From Planctomycetota bacterium (GTDB taxonomy: Bacteria > Planctomycetota > UBA1135 > GCA-002686595): a DNA stretch of 7,540 nt. Below are positions 1 to 5,516 of this stretch, piece after piece. Location: contig JARGOW010000004.1 in assembly GCA_029212955.1 (NCBI GenBank), positions 4,976 to 12,515 of the forward strand, given 5' to 3'. Below the pieces are notes generated by a model that did not search any database, was not told where the DNA came from, and worked only from the letters and a program-made list of their open reading frames with translations. The position numbers were made by a program, and so were the translations under genes. Every line of letters begins with the position of its first letter. Positions within the stretch are counted from its first letter, which is position 1.

Positions 1-506
1 TGTTCGATCTGCTTTTGGCCGCGCTTCTGGACCTTGTGTACGAAGTTCACGACCTTCTCTTGAACCAACACCAAGTCATCCAGGCTGGCTTCTTCGAGCT
101 CGATCCCCAAAACCCGGGATTCCGCCTCGAGTTTGGCACTTCCCACCGCACATCCGCGGACCACAACCACGCCGGCGCCCAGGTTTTGGGCCACCCGAAT
201 GTGACGGCGGGTGCTGTTGATCGCCATCTCGCGCTCGTCGGCATCGGCGCTGCCCAGCAGGGAACCCGAGTAGGCCTCCCCCTTGGGCTTGAGGGATCCC
301 ACCACCACCGATTCCACGGTGACCCCGGCTTCGCGGCGGCAGTCTTCCCACCCCGATAGATCCGAGGGGTAGTCGTTCAACCCCAACTCCAGACGCCGGA
401 AGCCCATGGCAGCCGCGGAAAGCGCCTGGCCGTCGATGGCCTGCAATCGGGGCCCGAAACAGGCGGTTGACAGGGTCAGTTCGTTGGGAATACCGGGCTT
501 GGTCAA
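1..506 (-). CDS. Sugar phosphate isomerase/epimerase-like TIM-barrel protein (C-terminal part off the left edge)
   Basis: Translating the minus strand gives an open frame of about 168 codons that leaves the window at position 1. The segment LTLSTACFG near the N-terminus, then GFRRLELGLNDYP, ESVVVGSL, and the run INSTRRHIRVAQNLGAGVVVVRG follow the first strands and helices of the xylose-isomerase-like TIM barrel (AP_endonuc_2 superfamily). Members are metal-dependent sugar or sugar-phosphate isomerases and epimerases, or endonuclease IV-like enzymes. The metal-binding Glu/Asp/His residues normally lie further along and are outside the window, so activity cannot be judged. The start is uncertain. 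TTG at 506 puts LTLSTACFG about ten residues in, as in homologues. An in-frame ATG at 599 would add 31 Pro/Arg-rich residues that do not look like this fold. Neither has a convincing ribosome binding site. It lies on the same strand as the CDF transporter gene but about 0.2 kb downstream, so it may be its own unit. The substrate is unknown. Confidence 0.72.
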   Translation of the reverse strand, partial: MTKPGIPNELTLSTACFGPRLQAIDGQALSAAAMGFRRLELGLNDYPSDLSGWEDCRREAGVTVESVVVGSLKPKGEAYSGSLLGSADADEREMAINSTRRHIRVAQNLGAGVVVVRGCAVGSAKLEAESRVLGIELEEASLDDLVLVQEKVVNFVHKVQKRGQKQIE

Positions 507-578
507 GATGTTCTGGGGGCTGGGGGTGGTACGCGCAGGCGGGGATCTTGCCGAGAACCGAAGGATTCGGAGGGGTAC

Positions 579-597
579 GGGGCCCGATTCAGGCCCC
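579..597. repeat. Short GC-rich inverted repeat in the leader of the TIM-barrel gene
   Basis: Perfect 6-base arms, GGGGCC at 579-584 and GGCCCC at 592-597, flank a 7-base loop. No T-run follows on either strand, so it is not a canonical intrinsic terminator. It covers the start of the alternative ATG (599) of the TIM-barrel gene. If translation begins at TTG 506 it lies in the leader. Six-base GC palindromic arms are not rare in such GC-rich DNA, so function is unproven. Confidence 0.3.
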
Positions 598-628
598 ATC
601 GAGGGACCGCAACGGATTCCATCCAAGG

Positions 629-657
629 AAAATGCACATATCGCGCTGGCAAGTCAA
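629..657 (-). promoter_or_regulatory. Possible sigma-70-type promoter for the TIM-barrel gene
   Basis: On the minus strand TTGACT (657-652) matches the -35 consensus at five of six positions. It is followed at 17 bases by CATTTT (634-629), which keeps only the second A and the T at positions 3 and 6 of a -10 box. Transcription would begin near 622, upstream of both candidate starts of the TIM-barrel gene and downstream of the CDF gene. The good spacing and -35 make it plausible; the poor -10 keeps confidence low. Confidence 0.3.
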
Positions 658-701
658 TTCGCGGGGCCACCTGGGGCCCGGAAATCTGGAGGGAAGTGGC
701 T

Positions 702-723
702 GAGGGGTCCCCATCCACCCCTC
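702..723 (-). terminator. Perfect 7-bp hairpin just downstream of the CDF gene stop (weak terminator candidate)
   Basis: GAGGGGT at 702-708 is the exact reverse complement of ACCCCTC at 717-723, separated by 8 bases. On the minus strand the stem starts 7 bases after the CDF stop codon (731-733), the usual place for a 3' end structure. No U-tract follows, so it is at best a non-canonical terminator or an RNA-stabilising 3' hairpin for the purB-CDF transcript. Confidence 0.35.
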
Positions 724-730
724 CCCTGGG

Positions 731-1723
731 TCAATCCGACTCCAAATCCAGGTGGGTCAACTCGGGGTGCTCCTCGCGCAGGGCCTTCTCGATGCGGTTG
801 ACCTCCTGGGCCACCATCTCGGTCATGCGGGCTCCGAACTCCTTGCAGAAAGGCGTCAGGTCCCCTTTGTATTGGTCTCCCAGAGCTTCCTTGGCCCAGG
901 GCACCAGACTTTCGCCCAGTTTGGCCCCGTCCCAATCCACCTCCGCGCTGAACTTGAAGTTGTCGGCGCCCACCACCAGGCTCTTGGCCCTGGAGACGCT
1001 CTCCACGCTTTCCTGGGACTCCAGGAACGCAACGACCTTCTCCTGGGTTTCCACCGGCATGGCCTGCCCGAGGATGAGGGAGCGGTTCCTATATCCCAAC
1101 CAGATCGCGATGAATCCCATCAGGAAACTGATGATCAGGGTAGCGATGGCATCGGGCATGGGACTGCCGGTCCACTTGGCAAGCCCGATACCCGCGAGGG
1201 CGACCAGCACACCCAGGCAAGCCACCCCGTCCTCCAGAACGATCGCGGCCAAGGTCGGATCCGAGGAATTCCTCAAGTACGTGACAACGGGCGTGTCTCC
1301 ACGCTCCGCATGCACCACGGCCAGGGCCTTGTAGAGCACGAAGCCTTCCACGACCAGACTCAATCCCAGCACCGCAAAGTCCAACCAGCCCGTTTCGGGG
1401 ACGCTGGGATGCAACAGCATGTGGATGCCGTGGTACATGGTCACGCCACAGCCCAAGACGAAGATTCCCGCTGCGCTCATCAGCGCAAAGAAGAACCTCT
1501 CCGCACCAAAGCCGTAGTGGAAGGTCGCATTGGCCGGACGTTCACTGCGGCGGATGCCGATGAACAGCAAGAGTTGATTGCCCGTATCCGCTGCGGAGTG
1601 GATGGCCTCGGACAACATGGCGCCCGAACCTGAAAACAGGAACGCCGCCAACTTGGTTACGGACAAGAAGGAGTTTGCGAGAACCGCCATGAAGACGGCT
1701 TTGGTGGAATCGGTGCCTGCCAT
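731..1723 (-). CDS. Cation diffusion facilitator transporter, ZnT9/SLC30A9-like
   Basis: The 330-residue product is an inner-membrane divalent-cation (probably Zn2+) antiporter of the cation diffusion facilitator family. The N-terminal two thirds hold about six membrane segments (roughly 10-31, 37-56, 77-100, 112-132, 160-181, 189-210), followed by a cytoplasmic C-terminal domain. SEAIHSAADTGNQ gives the family's metal site in the second segment (H42, D46). The signatures HYGFGAERF, YHGIHMLLHP, LEDGVACLGV, FSAEVDWDG and the C-terminal NRIEKALREEHPE...LDLE track human ZnT9 closely as I recall it, rather than FieF/CzcD. As in ZnT9, the His of the usual HxxxD in the fifth segment is absent (I161...E164-D165). 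The ATG at 1723 has AAGGA 8 bases upstream. That site overlaps the stop codon of purB, so the two genes should be co-transcribed. Family assignment is firm; the transported ion is inferred. Confidence 0.92.
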   Translation of the reverse strand: MAGTDSTKAVFMAVLANSFLSVTKLAAFLFSGSGAMLSEAIHSAADTGNQLLLFIGIRRSERPANATFHYGFGAERFFFALMSAAGIFVLGCGVTMYHGIHMLLHPSVPETGWLDFAVLGLSLVVEGFVLYKALAVVHAERGDTPVVTYLRNSSDPTLAAIVLEDGVACLGVLVALAGIGLAKWTGSPMPDAIATLIISFLMGFIAIWLGYRNRSLILGQAMPVETQEKVVAFLESQESVESVSRAKSLVVGADNFKFSAEVDWDGAKLGESLVPWAKEALGDQYKGDLTPFCKEFGARMTEMVAQEVNRIEKALREEHPELTHLDLESD

Positions 1724-1731
1724 GATTGATG

Positions 1732-1736
1732 TCCTT
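1732..1736 (-). promoter_or_regulatory. Shine-Dalgarno site of the CDF gene, overlapping the purB stop codon
   Basis: On the minus strand TAAGGA carries both the purB stop TAA (1737-1735) and AAGGA, with 8 bases to the ATG at 1723. It is the only clear Shine-Dalgarno site I find in the window. It fixes the CDF start and suggests translational coupling. Confidence 0.7.
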
Positions 1737-3171
1737 AGACGCGAACGTCCCCGGTGACGCCCACCACGTCGGAGTGGCGCTCGAGAATCGGGTCGACTTC
1801 GTCTTCAATGAATTCGATCACTTGTTCCGGGGCACGGCCGACGAAGAGGCTGCCATCCAGAATTTCGTGCATGCGGGACGCCACGGCGGAGAAGGCCGGA
1901 TCCCCCTGGATGCGCTCGGCCAAATCGCTCTCACCGCCCTCCTTGATGGCGGAGGCGGCCGCGTGGCTGTGCACACGAATGCGCTCGTGCAAATCCTGAC
2001 GATCGCCGCCTGCCTTGACCGCTTCCATCATCACGTTTTCCGTGGCTAGGAAGGGCAATTCCATGTCCAGGTTGCGCTTGACCACCGCGGGGTAGACCAC
2101 GATGCCGCTGGTCACATCCAGGAACAGGTTCAATACGGCATCGGTGCCCAGGAAGAGCTCCGCCAGGGCCAAACGGCGGTTGGCGGAATCGTCCAAGGTA
2201 CGCTCCAACCACTGGTTTGCGGCCGTATGGGCGGTGTTTCCCAGGGTCTCCATCACGAAGCGGGACAGGGAGCAGATGCGCTCGGACTTCATAGGGTTGC
2301 GCTTCCAGGGCATGGCCGAGGAGCCGATTTGGGACTTGCCGAAGGGCTCTTCGAGTTCGCGGCGGTTGGCCAGGAGACGCAGGTCCGTGGCAAATTTGTG
2401 GGCCGACTGGGCGATGCTCGAAAGCACCTGCCCCACCCGAAAATCCAATTGGCGCGGGTAGGTTTGACCGGTCACTCCAAAGGTGCGCTCGAAGCCCATT
2501 TTAGCGGTGACTTTGCGGTCCAGCTCACGGACCTTGGCGCCGTCGCCTTCGAACAATTCCATGAACGAAGCTTGTGTACCCGTGGTGCCCTTCACGCCGC
2601 GGAAGCGAATCATGGTTTGCACATGCTCCAGGTCTTCCAAGTCGTGTACCAGGTCCTGCAGCCAAAGGCAGGCGCGCTTGCCCACGGTGGTGGCCTGGGC
2701 CGGCTGGTAATGGGTGAAGCCCAGGGTCGGCAGACTTCGCCATTCCAGTGCGAACTGCTTGAGCTGATCGATGACTGTGACCAGTTGGCCCTTGATCAAT
2801 TCCATGCCATCGCGCAACTGGACCAGGTCCGTGTTGTCGCCCACATAGCAGGACGTGGCGCCCAGGTGGATGATGCCGCGCGCACCCGGACACACATCGC
2901 CCCAGGCGTGGATGTGGGCCATCACATCGTGGCGTAGCTTTTTTTCGTATTGGGCGGCGAGCTCCAGGTCCAGGTGGTTCTCCTGCTGCTTCAGCTCGGC
3001 GATCTGCTCCGAAGTGATCGCTAGACCGAGCTCCTGTTCGGATTCGGCCAGGGCGATCCACAGCTTGCGCCAGGTGAGAAACTTGGTGCGGTCCGAGAAG
3101 TTTTCGCGCATGGCGCGACTGGCGTAGCGAGTGCCCAGGGGGCTCCGGTAGGAATCGGCGTCCGTATTCAT
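1735..3171 (-). CDS. purB: Adenylosuccinate lyase (animal-like type)
   Basis: Adenylosuccinate lyase acts twice in purine synthesis: SAICAR to AICAR plus fumarate, and adenylosuccinate to AMP plus fumarate. It is a cytosolic homotetramer of the fumarase/aspartase superfamily. From the ATG at 3171 the product is 478 residues, near the 484 of human ADSL. Counting from that ATG, visible landmarks are SYRSPLGTRYAS at the N-terminus, RHDVMAH (H81, H86), HLGATSCYVGDNTDL, TLGFTHYQPAQ with the catalytic His (H154), RFRGVKGTTGTQASF, the flexible signature loop GSSAMPWKRNPM with the catalytic Ser (S284/S285), ERTLDDSANRR and LPFLATENV. These match the human enzyme far better than B. subtilis or E. coli PurB as I recall them. 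All catalytic residues are present. The frame extends upstream to a TTG at 3201 (488 residues); ATG 3171 is preferred by codon, but neither has a ribosome binding site. It heads a two-gene unit with the CDF transporter and is divergent from the DUF1028 gene. Confidence 0.96.
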   Translation of the reverse strand: MNTDADSYRSPLGTRYASRAMRENFSDRTKFLTWRKLWIALAESEQELGLAITSEQIAELKQQENHLDLELAAQYEKKLRHDVMAHIHAWGDVCPGARGIIHLGATSCYVGDNTDLVQLRDGMELIKGQLVTVIDQLKQFALEWRSLPTLGFTHYQPAQATTVGKRACLWLQDLVHDLEDLEHVQTMIRFRGVKGTTGTQASFMELFEGDGAKVRELDRKVTAKMGFERTFGVTGQTYPRQLDFRVGQVLSSIAQSAHKFATDLRLLANRRELEEPFGKSQIGSSAMPWKRNPMKSERICSLSRFVMETLGNTAHTAANQWLERTLDDSANRRLALAELFLGTDAVLNLFLDVTSGIVVYPAVVKRNLDMELPFLATENVMMEAVKAGGDRQDLHERIRVHSHAAASAIKEGGESDLAERIQGDPAFSAVASRMHEILDGSLFVGRAPEQVIEFIEDEVDPILERHSDVVGVTGDVRV

Positions 3172-3228
3172 GGCTTGGCTTGGGTCGGGAGCCTGTTGCA
3201 AAACGTGCCATTTGGCTCCGGAGGGGGG

Positions 3229-3234
3229 ATGTTA
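3229..3234 (-). promoter_or_regulatory. Possible -10 box of the purB promoter
   Basis: In the divergent intergenic region the minus strand reads TAACAT (3234-3229), four of six matches to the -10 consensus including the key TA and final T. Transcription would start near 3222, about 50 bases before the purB ATG. No recognisable -35 lies 16-18 bases upstream. The box sits between GGGG and CCCC runs, so it could be the loop of a small hairpin. Confidence 0.25.
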
Positions 3235-3261
3235 CCCCACAGGCTTCTCCCCTTGCGATGG

Positions 3262-3281
3262 TTTCCCGGGGACTCCGGAAA
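3262..3281. repeat. Imperfect inverted repeat in the purB / DUF1028 divergent region
   Basis: TTTCCCGG (3262-3269) and CCGGAAA (3275-3281) form a 7-bp dyad with one bulged C and a 5-base spacer. It lies between two divergently transcribed genes, where a dimeric regulator could bind. There is no second copy and no match to a known operator, so this is only a structural observation. Confidence 0.2.
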
Positions 3282-3361
3282 TTCCTGACGGAGGGTTCAT
3301 GGGAATCTGCCCCCAGCCGAATGGAGACCACCCGGATAGGCCCGCCCAAATCCGCCGGGCC

Positions 3362-3370
3362 TGCTACCCT
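3362..3370 (+). promoter_or_regulatory. Extended -10 promoter of the DUF1028 gene, likely giving a leaderless mRNA
   Basis: TGCTACCCT is an extended -10 element: TGn (3362-3364) followed by TACCCT (3365-3370), fitting TANNNT. The hexamer ends 6 bases before the ATG at 3377, so transcription should begin at or next to the A of the start codon. There is no Shine-Dalgarno before that ATG, which agrees with a leaderless message. No clear -35 is visible (CCGCCC at the expected place), as is often tolerated with extended -10 promoters. Confidence 0.45.
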
Positions 3371-3376
3371 AGCCCC

Positions 3377-4900
3377 ATGCGCTTCGCCAAACTCCTGCTG
3401 CCCACCCTCGCACTACTCATTCTGGCTCCCCGGGCCCTGGCCACCTGGTCCCTGGTCGTCATGGATATGCGAACGGGGGAGATCGGCGTGGCTTCGGCCA
3501 CTTGCATCCCCACCCAGAACCTCAAGAAGTACGTCCCGCTGATTATCGTGGGAGAAGGCGCCGCTGCGGCCCAATCCTTTATCGACACCAGCGCGGTGAA
3601 CCGCAATCGGATTTGGGCGGCCCTCCTGAACGGCGATGACCCCCAGACCATCCTCGACCAGCTCGCCGGAGCCGATTCAGGACACCAGACCCGCCAGTAT
3701 GGCCTCGTCAACCGGTTCGGTCCGCCGTTGACCTTCACCGGAAACCAGGCGGGGCAGGCCCACTTCGGAGTGGCTGGCCAGGTCGGTCACTACCAGTACG
3801 CGATCCAGGGCAACGTGCTCACCGACGCTTCGGTCATCCTGGCCGCCGAGCAAGCCTTCCGCAATAGCCCCGGGGACATGGCCGAGCGCTTGATGCAGGG
3901 TATGCAGGCTGCGCGCGCCCTGGGCGGCGACGGTCGCTGCTCCTGTTCGAACTCGGCCCCCACCTCCTGCGGCGCCCCCCCGGTCTCGTTTACCCACTCG
4001 GCGTACATCGGATTCCTCATCGTCGCCCGGCCCGGAGACACGGATGGCATCTGCCATAGCTCGGTGGGCTGCGCGAGCGGTGAGTACTACCTGGACTTGA
4101 ATTTCCGCGGCAGCGCTTCCACCGAGGACCCGGTCGAGGCCCTACAAAACCTCTACGACCCTTGGCGCGCGGGATTGCACGGCGTCCCCGACCATATGTT
4201 GAGTCGCGTCCACGCCAGCGCTACCCGATTGCGGGCGGACGATACCTTCCTCTCCCACGTGCGAGTCGAATTGGTCGACGCGTTCGGACAAGACCTCACC
4301 CAGCCTGTGCAATTCCTCGAGGTTACCCAAAGCCACGGCCCGCCCATCGCCAACGTGATCAACCTGATCGATCACCTGGACGGCACCTATAGCTTTGACC
4401 TGGAAGCCACCCCCACCGCGGGCGATGGTGAATTCCTGATCACCGCCGTGACGAACAGCGGCGACCGTATTCAGATCAGTCCGGGCCTTACGATCTCCTC
4501 CAGTCTGCCCGGGGACCTGCACCTGGCCCAGGATCGATTCTCCGCCCTGAATGGACCCGCCCTGGCGATCAGCGTGCATCGGCCCACCGCGGATGCCGGT
4601 CGACTGTACCGCGTTTTGGGCAGCTTGAGCGGAACGACCCCTGGAACCATGCTCGGCGGAACCACCGTCCCCCTCAACCAGGATGGACTGTTCCAATACA
4701 CAATGTCCTGGCCCGGCGGAGCCCCCTTCCAGGACAACCTGGGAACCCTGGACACCCAGGGCTTCGCCAGCGCCTCGCTGGATCTCCCCCCGGGCCGCCT
4801 CAACGCATTCATAGGTCAAACGATTTCATTCGCTGCCGTGGTCCGTACCCCCCAGGGCTTGGTGGCCACGGAATCCCGTTCGGTACTGATCGAGCCCTAA
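3377..4900 (+). CDS. Secreted DUF1028 (Ntn-hydrolase fold) multidomain protein
   Basis: The 507-residue product begins with a signal peptide (basic MRFAK, hydrophobic to about 17, ALA at 20-22), so it is exported. The frame is open from 3170, but only the ATG at 3377 places the signal peptide at the N-terminus. Residues 23-265 are a DUF1028 domain: TWSLVVMDMRTGEIGVA, then TRQYGLVN, YAIQGNVL, GDMAERLMQG, ARALGGDGR and a final EDPVEALQNLYD. DUF1028 proteins have the N-terminal-nucleophile hydrolase fold (SPO2555-like structures); their substrate is unknown and a link to peptidoglycan has been suggested. Cleavage after A22 would leave T23 first. A Cys-rich stretch (C188, C190, C198, C226, C232) interrupts the domain. 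Residues about 280-375 look like an Ig-like beta-sandwich. Residues about 385-507 resemble a C-terminal module common in secreted planctomycete proteins. It is transcribed alone, divergent from purB and convergent with the DUF2878 gene. No catalytic role is proven. Confidence 0.88.
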   Translation: MRFAKLLLPTLALLILAPRALATWSLVVMDMRTGEIGVASATCIPTQNLKKYVPLIIVGEGAAAAQSFIDTSAVNRNRIWAALLNGDDPQTILDQLAGADSGHQTRQYGLVNRFGPPLTFTGNQAGQAHFGVAGQVGHYQYAIQGNVLTDASVILAAEQAFRNSPGDMAERLMQGMQAARALGGDGRCSCSNSAPTSCGAPPVSFTHSAYIGFLIVARPGDTDGICHSSVGCASGEYYLDLNFRGSASTEDPVEALQNLYDPWRAGLHGVPDHMLSRVHASATRLRADDTFLSHVRVELVDAFGQDLTQPVQFLEVTQSHGPPIANVINLIDHLDGTYSFDLEATPTAGDGEFLITAVTNSGDRIQISPGLTISSSLPGDLHLAQDRFSALNGPALAISVHRPTADAGRLYRVLGSLSGTTPGTMLGGTTVPLNQDGLFQYTMSWPGGAPFQDNLGTLDTQGFASASLDLPPGRLNAFIGQTISFAAVVRTPQGLVATESRSVLIEP

Positions 4901-4935
4901 TCCACTCGCACGGGAATGGACACAACCGAATCCTC

Positions 4936-5508
4936 CTATGCCTGATCGGTGATCGGGTGGTTGGAGCCCTCGAGTGAATCCGCCGCGGGTCGGAATAGGG
5001 CCGCATGCCCGAACACCATAAGAGGGGTCAGCAAGGCGTACTCGAAGGCCAACGCCGCGTAGGTCCAACCTCCAAAACCCGGGGCGATGGCCCCGAGGTG
5101 CGAACCACTGTAGAACGCGAGCCCCCCTCCAACGGCCCCGAAGGCAGCCGCCACGGACCAGTGAAACCTCCCCAACCAGGCCAGGGAGAACCGCGGCATG
5201 GTGGCAAAGCCCACCCACAGGCAAGCGATCCAGGGGGGAACGAACGGCCAGGCCCAGGCCCCCTGGGATGTGGGATACCCCATGAAACCGATCCGGCTCA
5301 ATACGGTGTCCAGGGTGGCCCCCAACAAACCCATGACGAACAGAAAACCGGCTTCGCGAGCCCTTTGCCTTGGAGGTGTCCAGCGCAGGTGCAGGAGCAC
5401 GAAACAGGCCATGGCCATGGGCCCGGTCCACACATCCCCTGCCGCTGCACACCAGACCGCCACAAACCAAATCCCGTTGTACAGGACCGCATTCCAGAGG
5501 CTCTGCAT
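4936..5508 (-). CDS. DUF2878 family integral membrane protein
   Basis: The 190-residue product is very hydrophobic with about five membrane segments (roughly 10-22, 27-41, 54-72, 92-112 and 117-135, with a further stretch at 147-170). I assign it to DUF2878 from its length, N-terminal WNAVLYNGIWF, the E52...D67 pattern (REAGFLFVMGLLGATLDTVL), the central PPWIACLWVGFA and the late glycine-rich segment followed by a hydrophobic helix. The family has no known biochemical function, but it recurs beside DUF1365 and Cfa-family genes, as here. The ATG at 5508 lies 8 bases after the Cfa stop without a Shine-Dalgarno site, so translation is probably coupled. It is the last gene of the three-gene unit; its stop faces that of the DUF1028 gene across 35 bases in which I see no terminator hairpin. 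An inner-membrane role in lipid modification is inferred from context only. Confidence 0.75.
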   Translation of the reverse strand: MQSLWNAVLYNGIWFVAVWCAAAGDVWTGPMAMACFVLLHLRWTPPRQRAREAGFLFVMGLLGATLDTVLSRIGFMGYPTSQGAWAWPFVPPWIACLWVGFATMPRFSLAWLGRFHWSVAAAFGAVGGGLAFYSGSHLGAIAPGFGGWTYAALAFEYALLTPLMVFGHAALFRPAADSLEGSNHPITDQA

Positions 5509-5516
5509 GGACGAAT

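Noticed and set aside
15..359. A 114-codon plus-strand open frame at the left edge
   Set aside because: It is antisense to the TIM-barrel frame, which continues off the window and gives recognisable fold motifs.
503..718. A 71-codon minus-strand open frame between the CDF and TIM-barrel genes
   Set aside because: It overlaps the preferred start of the TIM-barrel gene, is Pro/Arg/Ser-rich and has no ribosome binding site or recognisable domain.
752..1633. A 293-codon plus-strand open frame
   Set aside because: It is antisense to the well-supported CDF gene, has no recognisable motif and is rich in His/Gln/Gly. This is typical of a mirror frame in GC-rich DNA.
2227..2937. A 236-codon plus-strand open frame
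   Set aside because: It lies wholly antisense to purB, whose protein is recognisable throughout. There is no independent evidence of coding.
3170..3376. N-terminal extension of the DUF1028 frame back to 3170
   Set aside because: It would bury the signal peptide 69 residues inside the protein and overlap the purB start. The upstream residues look like translated intergenic DNA.
4142..4819. A 225-codon minus-strand open frame
   Set aside because: It lies opposite the Ig-like and C-terminal regions of the DUF1028 protein, with a Gly/Val/Gln-rich composition and no motif.
4901..4935. Search for a bidirectional terminator between convergent genes
   Set aside because: The 35 bases contain no inverted repeat of useful length and no T-run, so no terminator is claimed.
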